Part shown: in pieces, positions 9,699-17,550 of the stretch
How positions within the stretch are numbered: position 1 is the stretch's first letter
Layout: the number at the start of each line of letters is the position of its first letter
NCBI GenBank assembly: GCA_011526095.1
Contig: WYBA01000145.1
Span: 1 to 42,304, forward strand
DNA from: Myxococcales bacterium
GTDB lineage: Bacteria > Myxococcota_A > Polyangia > Haliangiales > Haliangiaceae
Length of the DNA stretch: 42,304 nucleotides
Reading direction: 5' to 3'
Position numbers and translations under genes: made by a program
Notes under the pieces: model-generated
Database searches by the model: none
What the model saw: only the letters and a program-made list of their open reading frames with translations
Told to the model about the DNA's origin: nothing

Positions 9699-10328
9699 AT
9701 GTCGCTCCCCGCTCGTGGCTCCCTCCCCGTCACCCCGCGCACCACCCTGCGCCGCCGCGCCGGCCGCGGCAGCCACGACCGCGCCGAGATCGACGCGATC
9801 CTCGACGAGGCGCTCGTCTGCCACGTCGCGTTCGTCGCCGACGGCGCGCCGGTCGTGATCCCGACCGCGTTCGTCCGCGTCGGGGATCACCTCTACCTCC
9901 ACGGCGCCGTCGCCAACCGGATGCTCGGCGCGCTCGCCGCGGGCGCCGAGGCGTCGATCGCGGTGACGCTGCTCGACGGCCTGGTCCTCGCGCGCACGGC
10001 GTTCCACCACTCGATGAACTACCGCTCGGTCGTGCTGTTCGGCCGCGGCGCCGTGATCGAGGCGCCTGCGGACAAGGCGCGCGTGCTCGACGCGCTCCTC
10101 GATCGCCTGGCGCCGGGGCGGTCGCGGGCGAGCCGCCCCGCCGACGCCGCCGAGCTCGCCGCGACCCTGGTGATCGCGTTCCCGATCGCCGAGGCCTCGG
10201 CCAAGGCGCGCCGCGGCCCGCCGCTGCCCGACGAGGGCGCCGACGCGGCGCTGCCGTACTGGGCCGGCGTGATCCCGCTCGTCACGACGCGCGGGGCGCC
10301 GATCCCGGCGCCCGACGTCACGCCGTGA
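9699..10328 (+). CDS. Pyridoxamine 5'-phosphate oxidase-like flavin-binding protein
   Basis: A 209-residue protein of the split-barrel PNPOx-like family (nitroimidazole-resistance-like subgroup). It has the early block RAEIDAILDEALVCHVAFV, then GAPVVIPTAFVRVGDHLYLHGAVANRML, then MNYRSVVLFGRG. These fit an FMN-binding beta-barrel with an N-terminal helix. True PdxH catalytic residues are not obvious, so it may be a flavoprotein of unknown activity. It is transcribed away from the MocR regulator across the half-sites, a very common pairing in which the regulator controls the oxidase-like gene. ATG start at 9699; a slightly A/T-richer stretch (CATACC) lies at 9675-9680. Confidence 0.85.
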   Translation: MSLPARGSLPVTPRTTLRRRAGRGSHDRAEIDAILDEALVCHVAFVADGAPVVIPTAFVRVGDHLYLHGAVANRMLGALAAGAEASIAVTLLDGLVLARTAFHHSMNYRSVVLFGRGAVIEAPADKARVLDALLDRLAPGRSRASRPADAAELAATLVIAFPIAEASAKARRGPPLPDEGADAALPYWAGVIPLVTTRGAPIPAPDVTP

Positions 10329-10363
10329 CCGACGCGACGACGCGCGTCGCCCGCGCATCCCAG

Positions 10364-10415
10364 TTGACCGCGGCCCCCGCGGGCGCGCCATACTGACCCG
10401 AGGTCAACGAGGAGG
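10364..10415 (+). promoter_or_regulatory. Sigma-70-like promoter and strong ribosome site for the methyltransferase
   Basis: TTGACC (10364-10369) is followed after 19 bases by CATACT (10389-10394). A full Shine-Dalgarno GAGGAGG (10409-10415) lies 5 bases before the GTG start at 10421. This is one of the few genes in the window with a conventional leader and ribosome site, and the site decides the GTG start. Confidence 0.6.
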
Positions 10416-10420
10416 CTCCC

Positions 10421-11464
10421 GTGCCGTCGACGTCGTCCGTGTCGCTCACCGATCGCGTGCGCTACCGCGCCCAGCAGTACTCGTTCCTGCTCAACGCCAC
10501 GGTGCTCCAGGAGACCGCGCGCCGGCTCGCGCGCGTGCCGCGCCCGGCGCTGTCCGGCGAGGTGATGCGCCTGCTGCGCGCGCGCACCGAGGCGCTCTAC
10601 CAGCGCGACCTCGACAACGTCGCCGCCGGGCTGTACCCGCGCGAGCTGCTGTTCCAGATCCCGGTGCGCGAGTACGCCCGCGCGTTCCCCCAGCTCGTCC
10701 GCGACACGCCGCGGATCGTCGGGCGGATGCGCGCGCGCGACTACAAGGACATCCCGGCGGTCGACAAGGCGCGCTACCCCGCCTACTACCGCCGCACGTT
10801 CCACTGGCAGACCGACGGCTACCTCAGCGACCACTCGGCTAGCGTCTACGACCTCGGGGTCGAGCTGTTGTTCCGCGGCACCGCGGACATCATGCGTCGC
10901 CAGATCATTCCGCCGATCACGCGGTTTCTGCGCGACACGGCGGCGGTGCCCGCGCGGACGCGGCTGCTCGACGTCGCGTGCGGCACCGGCCGCGTCCTGC
11001 AGCAGATCGCCACCGCCCACCCCGCGCTGCGCTACCACGGCGTCGACCTGTCGCCGTTCTACATCAAGGCCGCGCGCAAACGGCTGCGCGACGTCGCCGA
11101 GGTGTCGCTGCTCGTCGAGAACGCCGAGCACCTGCCGTACGTCGACGGTCACTTCGACGTCGTCACCTCGGTCTACCTGTTCCACGAGCTGCCGCGCAAC
11201 GCGCGCCGCAACGTCGTGCGCGAGCTGTTCCGCGTGCTGCGCCCGGGCGGCCTCGTCGTGCTCGAGGACTCGGCGCAGCACGCCGACTCACCGCAGATCA
11301 CCAGCGTGCTCCACGGCTTCCCGGAGCAGTACCACGAGCCGTTCTACGGCGAGTACCTCGACGACGACCTCGCCGCGCTGCTCGCCGAGGCCGGCTTCGA
11401 GGTCGAGTCGAGCGAGCCGCACCTCGTCGCGAAGGTCGTCGTCGCGCGCAAGCCCGGGAACTGA
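10421..11464 (+). CDS. Class I SAM-dependent methyltransferase
   Basis: A 347-residue protein. The first 180 residues are helical and have no family I recognise (YRAQQYSFLLNATVLQETAR, KDIPAVDKARYPAYYRRTFHW). The C-terminal half is a class I methyltransferase fold: motif I LLDVACGTGRVL at about 185, acidic HGVDLSPFYIK, ENAEHLPYVDGHFDVVTS and the post-motif LFRVLRPGGLVVLEDSA. The C-terminal domain resembles UbiE/COQ5-type small-molecule methyltransferases. The substrate is unknown. It has its own promoter and strong ribosome site. It converges on the lanthipeptide gene 102 bases downstream; a link between them cannot be shown. Confidence 0.85.
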   Translation: MPSTSSVSLTDRVRYRAQQYSFLLNATVLQETARRLARVPRPALSGEVMRLLRARTEALYQRDLDNVAAGLYPRELLFQIPVREYARAFPQLVRDTPRIVGRMRARDYKDIPAVDKARYPAYYRRTFHWQTDGYLSDHSASVYDLGVELLFRGTADIMRRQIIPPITRFLRDTAAVPARTRLLDVACGTGRVLQQIATAHPALRYHGVDLSPFYIKAARKRLRDVAEVSLLVENAEHLPYVDGHFDVVTSVYLFHELPRNARRNVVRELFRVLRPGGLVVLEDSAQHADSPQITSVLHGFPEQYHEPFYGEYLDDDLAALLAEAGFEVESSEPHLVAKVVVARKPGN

Positions 11465-11566
11465 CCTCGCTCAGGGCGGCGGCGACGTCGGCTTGTCGAG
11501 GCAGGGCCTCGATCACGAGCTGGCCCTGGGCCCATCCGCGACCGCGGCCGTGGGGTGCCTCACCGC

Positions 11567-11749
11567 TCAGCAGGCGCAGATGGTCAGGCGCGTGATCGGG
11601 ATGCAGTGGACGGGCAGCGTCGGGCAGATCAGCGTCTTGATGTTGCACAGCAGGCCGGACCCGCCCGCGGCGGCGGGGAGGTCGTCGGTGGTGAGGATCT
11701 TGACGGTGGTCTTGGTCAGCTTGAGGCGGGGCTTGTTCGAGCGGTCCAT
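11567..11749 (-). CDS. Class I lanthipeptide precursor peptide (orphan)
   Basis: A 60-residue peptide, MDRSNKPRLKLTKTTVKILT at its start. The leader (LKLTKTTVKILTTDDL, then PAAAGG) matches the class I lanthipeptide leader pattern found in Bacteroidota and myxobacteria (LKLxKxTVxxLTxxxLxxVAGG) and ends in a double-glycine cleavage site at 29-30. The 30-residue core has Ser31, Thr39, Thr44, Thr53 and Thr56 with Cys35, Cys42, Cys49, Cys58 and Cys60, so five dehydratable residues face five thiols. Spacings such as SLLC-type (S31 to C35) and T39 to C42 suit lanthionine rings. AGGAGT lies 8 bases before the ATG, a strong ribosome site rare in this window. The frame extends upstream to 11923, but that part lacks the signals. 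No LanB, LanC, transporter or protease gene is in the window. Confidence 0.85.
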   Translation of the reverse strand: MDRSNKPRLKLTKTTVKILTTDDLPAAAGGSGLLCNIKTLICPTLPVHCIPITRLTICAC

Positions 11750-11757
11750 GTCTGATG

Positions 11758-11763
11758 ACTCCT
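11758..11763 (-). promoter_or_regulatory. Ribosome binding site deciding the lanthipeptide start
   Basis: AGGAGT on the minus strand is separated by 8 bases from ATG 11749. This fixes the start at the beginning of the leader rather than at the upstream in-frame ATG at 11923, which would add about 58 Arg/Ala-rich residues. Confidence 0.7.
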
Positions 11764-11889
11764 TGGGCGAGCGACATGCTCGCGCCGCGGCGCTCCAGTG
11801 CAGTCGCGATGCCATCGCGCACGGCGCGCCGCGCGCGGCCGTGCGAGGCGCGCGAGGTCGTGGCCGTGTCGCTCGCGTGTCAGGCGCCG

Positions 11890-11935
11890 GTGTCGGCCGG
11901 TGTTTCGCCGACACGTCGCGCACCGTCGCGACGGT
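11890..11935 (-). terminator. Two hairpins after the coupled unknown genes, probable terminator
   Basis: Just past the stop of the gene ending at 11945, the perfect 14-bp palindrome ACCGTCGCGACGGT (11922-11935) is followed by an 8-bp stem, GTGTCGGC (11890-11897) with GCCGACAC (11907-11914). They would separate transcription of the two-gene unit from the lanthipeptide gene. They could instead be binding sites upstream of the lanthipeptide gene. Confidence 0.4.
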
Positions 11936-11944
11936 CCCTCCGCT

Positions 11945-13144
11945 TCACGCGCCGGCGCGCGCCGCGGCCTCGCGCCTGACGATCCACTCGAGCGCCTGCC
12001 GGGCCGCGTGGCTCTCGAGCTCTCCCTCGACCCTCGCGGCCTCGGTCTGGAGGAGGCGGGCCGTCTCCGCGTCGCCGACGACCTTCATCAGCTCGTAGAC
12101 GTGATCCTCGCGCTGCACGTGCGGGTTCTCGCCCGCCCAAACGGCGCGCAGCAGCGCGTCGGCGGCTCGCGCGAGGCGCACGCGCGACGCCGCGGGCAGG
12201 GTCAGCACCTGCCTGGCCGCGTCCTCGCTCCACATGACCAGGCTCTCGGCGAGGCGCGCGGCCGCCTCGCTCCAAGCGGGGAACCCCTCGCCGCTGGTGT
12301 CCAGGCGCTCGCACAGCCGGGCGGCGGCGCCGAGCTTGGCGCGCGCGGCGTCGGGCGTCTGGAAGTGGTAGTAGCGGAGCGCGCGCAGGGCGAGGCCCGG
12401 GGCGAGCGCGTCGGTCGCCTCGACCGGCGAGGCCGCGGTGTAGAGCTCGACGACGGCATCGACGAGCGCGCGATCCTCCGGCGGCGCGTCGTCGCGCGCC
12501 GCGAAGATCGCGTCGAGCGCCGCCGGGTGGCGGAGCAGGCGCCACAGCACGCCGTCGGTGTTGCGCGACCACGGATCGGTGCCCTCGAGCAGCCGGTCCC
12601 ACGCGGGCCCGGTCGCGGGGCGGGCGGCGGGCGGCGGCGGCGGCGCGGCGTCGGCGAGCGGCAGGGGCGCGAGGCGCTGCCCGGCCTCCGCCGCGAGCGC
12701 GCCGAGCGCGGCGACGTCCGGCGCGGCGAGCAGCACGAGCAGGTCGCTGTCCGACTGGAGGTCGAGCAGGACCAGCCGCGGCCCGGCGGGCGCGGCGCGC
12801 TCGAACGCGCGCGCGAACCGCGCGAGCGCGTCCCGCGCGGTGGCGTCAGGCGGCACGCGCACGGCGGGCACCGGATCCGCGAGCTCGCGCACGGCGGCGC
12901 GCACCGCCGCCGGCTCCTCGCGCCAGTCGATCTCGACGGCCTTGCCGGCCGCGATCAGCGCGTCGGCGAGGGCGATCCAGGGGAGCCTGCTCGACGGGAC
13001 CGGCCCGCGCTCCGCGAGTCGCGCGGCGAAGCGCGCGCGGTAGCTCGCCTCGTCCGAGATGGCCAGCGTGACCTCCTCGGCCAGCGCGACGCCGCCGAGG
13101 GCGGCCTCGAGCCCGCGGGCGAGGCGGACGAGCGCGTCGCTCAC
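11945..13144 (-). CDS. Unknown helical-repeat protein
   Basis: A 399-residue protein starting with GTG at 13144, whose GTGA overlaps the stop of the upstream gene (translational coupling). The N-terminal third has a mixed alpha/beta look (VTLAISDEASYRARFA, ADALIAAGKAVEIDW, PRLVLLDLQSDSDLLVLLAA). A Pro-rich linker sits near residue 175, and the C-terminal half is helical and repeat-like (RALRYYHFQTPDAARAKLGA, DAARQVLTLPAASRVRL, HVYELMKVVGDAETARLLQT). No catalytic motif, signal peptide or membrane segment was found. The family is not recognised. With its partner it forms a two-gene unit beside the orphan lanthipeptide gene, but nothing in the sequence ties it to RiPP maturation. Confidence 0.75.
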   Translation of the reverse strand: MSDALVRLARGLEAALGGVALAEEVTLAISDEASYRARFAARLAERGPVPSSRLPWIALADALIAAGKAVEIDWREEPAAVRAAVRELADPVPAVRVPPDATARDALARFARAFERAAPAGPRLVLLDLQSDSDLLVLLAAPDVAALGALAAEAGQRLAPLPLADAAPPPPPAARPATGPAWDRLLEGTDPWSRNTDGVLWRLLRHPAALDAIFAARDDAPPEDRALVDAVVELYTAASPVEATDALAPGLALRALRYYHFQTPDAARAKLGAAARLCERLDTSGEGFPAWSEAAARLAESLVMWSEDAARQVLTLPAASRVRLARAADALLRAVWAGENPHVQREDHVYELMKVVGDAETARLLQTEAARVEGELESHAARQALEWIVRREAAARAGA

Positions 13145-13725
13145 CGCCGCCTCCTCGGCCGCGCGCGGGCCGCGCGCTCGGCCGCGAGCGCCTTGGCGAG
13201 CGTGCGCTGCGCCGGGCGCGTCCACAGCTCGACGAGGCGCGGGTCGTCGATCGGGAAGCCATCCGGCAGCGTGCGGCCGAGCCGTCCCGGCGCGTGGTGG
13301 TCGAGCAGCCGCTCGAGCAGCGTGAAGCCCCGCTCCTGCTGCCCGAGGCGCACGGCGCACTCGAGCGCGTCCGCGTGCATGCGACCGACGAGGTAGAGGT
13401 CGCTCGGGTCGCGCCGGAGGATCCGCTCGTAGGCGCGGAGCGGTTGCTCGAGGTGGGCGCGCGCCCCGCTCGCGAGGCCGGCCTCGAACATCGCTCCGAG
13501 GACGTTCAGCGCGGGCGAGCCGCGGAACGCCCTGGCGTGGAGCGCGGCGACCGCGAACGCGGCGTCGAAGCCTCCGCGGGACGCGAGCGCCGTCACCACG
13601 GCCGCGACGAACGACGGCTCCTCGAGCCGCTTCGCGTTCACCGGCGCGGCGAGGGCGCGCGCGATCGCCTCGACGTCGGGGGCCGCCGCGACCTCCTCGG
13701 GCGTCATCTTCTTCAGTCGCGCCAT
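13141..13725 (-). CDS. Unknown protein with TPR-like helices, first gene of a coupled pair
   Basis: A 194-residue protein beginning MARLKKMTPEEVAAAPDVEA. It is almost entirely helical with TPR-like phrases (AFAVAALHARAFRGSPALNV, LEQPLRAYERILRRDPSDLY, ADALECAVRLGQQERGFTLL). That suggests a scaffold or interaction role; no enzyme motif is visible. Its stop overlaps the GTG start of the next gene. I chose ATG 13725 because the following residues look like a natural N-terminus. An in-frame ATG at 13845, preceded by AGGAAG, would add 40 residues and remains possible. The function is unknown. Confidence 0.75.
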   Translation of the reverse strand: MARLKKMTPEEVAAAPDVEAIARALAAPVNAKRLEEPSFVAAVVTALASRGGFDAAFAVAALHARAFRGSPALNVLGAMFEAGLASGARAHLEQPLRAYERILRRDPSDLYLVGRMHADALECAVRLGQQERGFTLLERLLDHHAPGRLGRTLPDGFPIDDPRLVELWTRPAQRTLAKALAAERAARARPRRRR

Positions 13726-13892
13726 GACCCCGTGGAGCCGCGCCGTCGCATGACCGCAGCGTATCTGATCCGACGCCCGCACGTCCCCGGAAGCCCCCAC
13801 AGCGGGAGACCGCGGCCCCGGAGCTCGCCGGACGCTCCGCGCCATCGTCGCTTCCTGGAAACAAACCGGAATGGATGCAGCTACATGCGAAT

Positions 13893-13953
13893 CTCCGTCA
13901 TCACGGAGGTCCCTCCAAGATGCTTGACGGCCCCTGTGGGGCGCTGGTAGACA
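13893..13953 (+). promoter_or_regulatory. Promoter and candidate operator of the sulfate assimilation operon
   Basis: TTGACG (13924-13929) and TAGACA (13948-13953), 18 bases apart, form a sigma-70-like promoter ending 10 bases before ATG 13964. Upstream lies the inverted repeat CTCCGT-CATC-ACGGAG (13893-13908), overlapped by GGAGG-TC-CCTCC (13905-13916). Between the -35 and -10 is GCCCC-TGT-GGGGC. A regulator site for sulfur or cysteine control is plausible, but no known operator was recognised. No Shine-Dalgarno precedes the first gene. Confidence 0.5.
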
Positions 13954-13963
13954 AGTATCCGTT

Positions 13964-14221
13964 ATGGCGGATGGCCCGAAGATCGACCCCGCGCTGGCGC
14001 GGCGGCTCGCCCTGACGGTCGCCGTGTGGATCGCGGGCGCGGCGCTGTCGCTGGCGCTGCACGACGCGGGCGTCGTAGCGGCGCCGTGGAGCTTCCAGGC
14101 GCTGCTCACGGTGGTGGTGATCGACGCGTGGTCGCTGCACGGGTTCCTCGAGGCGCGCGCGCAACGCCGGGCGCGCGCCGCGCGCGTGCCCGTCGCGGCG
14201 CGGTCGGGGCGGTCGCGATGA
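13964..14221 (+). CDS. Small two-helix membrane protein heading the cys operon
   Basis: An 85-residue protein with two hydrophobic segments, LALTVAVWIAGAALSLAL near 16-33 and FQALLTVVVIDAWSL near 43-58, and a basic tail rich in Arg. Its TGA overlaps the ATG of the APS reductase gene (ATGA), so the two are translationally coupled. I do not recognise the family. Position suggests a role linked to sulfate uptake or sulfite handling, or simply a coupling leader for the operon. The transporter of this operon is six genes downstream, so a small subunit of it is one idea (inference). Confidence 0.65.
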   Translation: MADGPKIDPALARRLALTVAVWIAGAALSLALHDAGVVAAPWSFQALLTVVVIDAWSLHGFLEARAQRRARAARVPVAARSGRSR

Positions 14222-14985
14222 GCGTCGACGCGGTCCGGCTGTCTGACGCCGAGCTCGACGCGGCGGCGGCGCGGCTCGAGGACGCCTCGCCGGAGGCGAT
14301 CGTGCGGTGGGCGGCGGACACGTTCGCGCCGCGGCTGGGGTTCGCCACCGGGTTCGGCGTCGAGGGCTGCGTGATCGTCGACCTCGTCGCGACGCTCGCG
14401 CTGCCCGTCGACATCTTCACCCTCGACACGGGCCTGCTGTTCCCCGAGACCTACGCGCTGTGGCAGCGGCTGGAGGCGCGCTACGGTGTGACGATCCGCG
14501 GCGTCCGCCCGGCGCAGACCGTCGAGCAGCAGGCCGCGACGCACGGCGACGCGCTGTGGCGGCGAGACCCCGACGCGTGCTGCGCGCTGCGCAAGGTCGC
14601 GCCGCTCGCGGCCGAGGCGGCGAAGCTCGACGCGTGGATCACCGCGATCCGCCGCGACCAGACGCCGGAGCGCGCCACCGCGCGCGTGGTCGAGCGCGAC
14701 GCGCGCCACGGTATCGTCAAGGTCAACCCGCTGGTGCGGTGGACGACCGCGGACGTCTGGCGCCACGTGCTGGCGCGCGACATCCCGTACAACCCGCTCC
14801 ACGACCAGGGGTACCCGTCGATCGGCTGCGCGCCGTGCACCGGCCCCGTCGCCGAGGGCGAGGACCCGCGCGCCGGCCGGTGGCGCGGCCAGGCCAAGAC
14901 CGAGTGCGGGCTCCACGCCCCGACCTCGGCCGCGCCGATCTCGATCCGTCCCCACGCCCCCTCGTCCGCAGGAGATCCGTCATGA
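14218..14985 (+). CDS. cysH: Assimilatory APS (adenylyl-sulfate) reductase, CysH family
   Basis: A 255-residue thioredoxin-dependent reductase that turns APS into sulfite and AMP. The PAPS-reductase fold is seen in [28 protein letters not shown] and [14 protein letters not shown]. The Cys pairs Cys121-Cys122 (CCALRK) and Cys204/Cys207 (GCAPCT) are the ligands of the [4Fe-4S] cluster that marks the APS-specific branch. The C-terminal KTECGLH carries the catalytic Cys230. Enzymes using PAPS lack the cluster cysteines, so APS is the expected substrate. Start ATG 14218 overlaps the previous stop, and the stop overlaps the next ATG. The protein is of normal length and looks intact. Confidence 0.95.
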   Translation: MSVDAVRLSDAELDAAAARLEDASPEAIVRWAADTFAPRLGFATGFGVEGCVIVDLVATLALPVDIFTLDTGLLFPETYALWQRLEARYGVTIRGVRPAQTVEQQAATHGDALWRRDPDACCALRKVAPLAAEAAKLDAWITAIRRDQTPERATARVVERDARHGIVKVNPLVRWTTADVWRHVLARDIPYNPLHDQGYPSIGCAPCTGPVAEGEDPRAGRWRGQAKTECGLHAPTSAAPISIRPHAPSSAGDPS

Positions 14986-16724
14986 CGCTCGTCGCGCCGC
15001 ACGGCGGTGTGCTGGTCGATCGCTTCGTCGCGCCCGCGCGCATCGACGCCGTGATCGCCGAGGCGGCCGCGCTGCCGTCGGTCACGCTCGACGCCCGCGA
15101 GCTCGCCGATCTCGAGCTGATCGCGACCGGCGCGGCGAGCCCGCTCACCGGCTTTCTCGGCCCGGCGGATCACGCGCGCGTGCTGGCCGAGGGGCGGCTC
15201 GCCTCCGGCGTCGCGTGGCCGGTGCCGCTGGTGCTAGCGGTCGACGACGCCGTGCGCCCGGCGGTCGCGGCGGCGGGGGCCGCGGCCCTGCGCGACGGCG
15301 CCGGCCGGCTGTGGGGCGTGATCCGCGATGTCGAGCTGTGGCAGCGCGATCCGATCGCCGAGGTCCGCGCGCTGTTCGGAACCGACGACGTCAACCACCC
15401 GGGCGTGCAGCACCTGCTGTCGCGGCCGCGCTGGCTCGCGGGCGGTCCGGTCGAGGTGCTGCCGCTGCCGGACACGCGGCCCCTCGCGGCCCGCCGCCTG
15501 GCGCCGCGCGCGGTGCGCGCCGAGCTGGAGGCGCGCGGCTGGCGCCACGTCGCCGCGCTCGCGACCGCGCGCGTGCTCGACCGCGGCGACGAGCACCTGG
15601 TGCGCGTCGCGCTCGAGACGACCGACGGCGTCGTCGTGCTCGCCGCCGCCGACGGAGCGCCGGGGGACGTGCCGGCCGACGTCCGGTTCGCGGCGCACGA
15701 CGCCGTGCTGGCGCGGCGGCTCCCCGCGGCGCGGACGCTGCTGGTCGCCACGCCGGGTGGCCCGCGGTTCGCCGGCGCGCGCGAGGCCGCGCTCGACGTC
15801 CTCGTCGCGAAGAACCACGGCCTCGATCGCGCGATCGTCACCGTGGACGTCGACACCGCCGCGCTCGACGCCGCGCCGCTGCGGCTGGCGCCGGCGTTCT
15901 GGTGCCGCGCGTGCGACGCGACCGCCACGGCGCGCACCTGCCCGCACGACGCGGGCGAGCGCGTCGTCGCATCGACGGCGAGGGTGCGCGATCTGCTCCG
16001 CACCGGGCGCCATGTCCCGCGCGAGCTGCTCCGCCCCGAGGTCGCGGCGCTGCTGCGCGCGCACCATGGCGGCGCCGTCGACGTCGCGTCGGCGCCCGCG
16101 GCGGCCGCGCCCGCGGCGCGCGGCTTCATCGTGTGGTTCACCGGGCTGTCCGGCGCCGGCAAGAGCACGCTCAGCGCCGCGCTGCGCGCCCGCCTCGCGC
16201 CGCAGCGCGAGCTCGAGATCCTCGACGGCGACGAGGTCCGCACCCACCTGTCGAAGGGCCTGGGGTTCTCGCGGGAGGACCGCGACGTCAACGTCCACCG
16301 CATCGGCTTCGTCGCGCGCACGCTGGCGCGCCACGGCGTCGGCGTCGTGACCGCGGCGATCTCGCCGTACGCCGACACCCGTCGGCAGGTGCGCGAGCTG
16401 GCCGAGGCGCGCGGCGTCCCGTTCGTCGAGGTCCACGTCAAGGCGGAGCTCGCCGCGCTGGTCCAGCGCGACGTCAAGGGCCTCTACAAGAAGGCGCTCG
16501 CCGGCGAGGTCCCGCACTTCAGCGGGATCTCGGATCCGTACGAGCCGCCCGAGCACCCCGACGTCGTCGTCCGCACCGATCAGGAGACGGTCGACCAGTC
16601 GCTCGACCAGATCGTCGCGGCGCTCGTCGCGCGCGGGCTGGTCGCGCCGCCCACGGCGACGCTCGCCGCGGCGGGCGCGGGCTCGACCCAGGTGCACGCC
16701 CGCGCGGCGGAGGTGCGGTCGTGA
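14982..16724 (+). CDS. ATP-sulfurylase-like domain fused to APS kinase (Sat-CysC); sulfurylase site degenerate
   Basis: A 580-residue fusion. The C-terminal APS kinase (from about 380) looks complete: P-loop GLSGAGKST at 388-396, [53 protein letters not shown] and DPYEPPEHP. The N-terminal 370 residues align with the Sat-type ATP sulfurylase, for example [16 protein letters not shown]. The active-site block that should read QTRNPxHxxH reads [10 protein letters not shown] (194-203), so the Arg, Asn and both His are lost (Asp200 and Asp203 instead). The later GRDHAG block reads AKNHGL (276-281). The sulfurylase half is therefore probably inactive or changed in function. AGGAG lies 8 bases before the ATG, which overlaps the cysH stop. 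Sulfate activation may depend on CysDN elsewhere. Confidence 0.85.
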   Translation: MTLVAPHGGVLVDRFVAPARIDAVIAEAAALPSVTLDARELADLELIATGAASPLTGFLGPADHARVLAEGRLASGVAWPVPLVLAVDDAVRPAVAAAGAAALRDGAGRLWGVIRDVELWQRDPIAEVRALFGTDDVNHPGVQHLLSRPRWLAGGPVEVLPLPDTRPLAARRLAPRAVRAELEARGWRHVAALATARVLDRGDEHLVRVALETTDGVVVLAAADGAPGDVPADVRFAAHDAVLARRLPAARTLLVATPGGPRFAGAREAALDVLVAKNHGLDRAIVTVDVDTAALDAAPLRLAPAFWCRACDATATARTCPHDAGERVVASTARVRDLLRTGRHVPRELLRPEVAALLRAHHGGAVDVASAPAAAAPAARGFIVWFTGLSGAGKSTLSAALRARLAPQRELEILDGDEVRTHLSKGLGFSREDRDVNVHRIGFVARTLARHGVGVVTAAISPYADTRRQVRELAEARGVPFVEVHVKAELAALVQRDVKGLYKKALAGEVPHFSGISDPYEPPEHPDVVVRTDQETVDQSLDQIVAALVARGLVAPPTATLAAAGAGSTQVHARAAEVRS

Positions 16725-17509
16725 CCGCGCTGGCGCGCCCGCCCGGGCTGGTGTCGCTCGTCGGCGCCGGCCCCGGCGATCCCGAGCTGCTCACCCGCCG
16801 CGCGCTGGATCGGCTGGCCGCCGCCGACCTCGTGCTCAACGACGCGCTCGTCCCCGACGAGCTGGTCCGGCTCGCACCGCGCGCGCGCCGGTTCTACGTC
16901 GGCAAGCGCGCTGGCCGCCACTCGATCGATCAGGACGGGATCCACAAGCTGATGATCCGCGCCGCCCGCCGCGGCGATCGCGTCGTCCGCCTCAAGTGCG
17001 GCGACCCGTTCGTGTTCGGCCGCGGCGGCGAAGAGGCGCTCGCCCTCGAGGAGGCCGGGATCCCGTTCGAGGTCGTGCCCGGGCTGTCGTCGGCGATCGC
17101 CGGCCCGGCGCTCGCCGGGATCCCGGTGACGCATCGCGGCCTCGCCTCGGGGTTCGTCGTCGTGTCCGGTCACGCCGAGGCCGCGTACGCGCCGATCCTC
17201 GGCTCGCTCGCGCCCGGCGCCGCGACCGTCGTCGTGCTGATGGGCCTGGGCCCGCGCGCGTCGATCGCGTCGTACCTGATCGCGCGCGGCTGGGACCCCG
17301 CGACGCCCGCCGGCGTCGTGCTCGGCGCGTCGCACGCCGGCGCCGCGACCTGGACCGGGCGGCTCGACGCGCTCGGCGCCGCCGCCGTCGACACCGGCGA
17401 CGCCGAGCTGCCCGGGTTGCTCGTGATCGGCGCGGTCGTCGGGCTCGCCGCCACCCTCGCTCCCGCGCTCGCGGCCGCCACGCCGGCGGCGGCGACCGCC
17501 AACTCCTGA
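16721..17509 (+). CDS. cobA: Uroporphyrinogen-III C-methyltransferase (SUMT)
   Basis: A 262-residue tetrapyrrole methylase that methylates uroporphyrinogen III twice with SAM to make precorrin-2, the first step towards siroheme. The SAM-binding start [19 protein letters not shown]-like [25 protein letters not shown] and [18 protein letters not shown] are all present, as is [22 protein letters not shown]. The CysG dehydrogenase/ferrochelatase half is absent, so those steps need another protein. Start GTG 16721 overlaps the stop of the previous gene. Its place just before sulfite reductase indicates siroheme supply for that enzyme rather than cobalamin synthesis. The tail has an Ala-rich extension. 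Confidence 0.94.
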   Translation: MTALARPPGLVSLVGAGPGDPELLTRRALDRLAAADLVLNDALVPDELVRLAPRARRFYVGKRAGRHSIDQDGIHKLMIRAARRGDRVVRLKCGDPFVFGRGGEEALALEEAGIPFEVVPGLSSAIAGPALAGIPVTHRGLASGFVVVSGHAEAAYAPILGSLAPGAATVVVLMGLGPRASIASYLIARGWDPATPAGVVLGASHAGAATWTGRLDALGAAAVDTGDAELPGLLVIGAVVGLAATLAPALAAATPAAATANS

Positions 17510-17550
17510 CGCAACGCTCCCACGCTCCCACGCACGCTCGAGGACCTGCC

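Noticed and set aside
9644..9745. Upstream start of the MocR regulator at 9745
   Set aside because: It would run through the operator half-sites and the start of the divergent PNPOx-like gene. Family members begin near the helix-turn-helix, as with ATG 9643.
11750..11923. Longer lanthipeptide precursor starting at 11923
   Set aside because: The extra N-terminal residues are Arg/Ala/Pro-rich and unlike a leader, while the ribosome site AGGAGT is positioned for ATG 11749.
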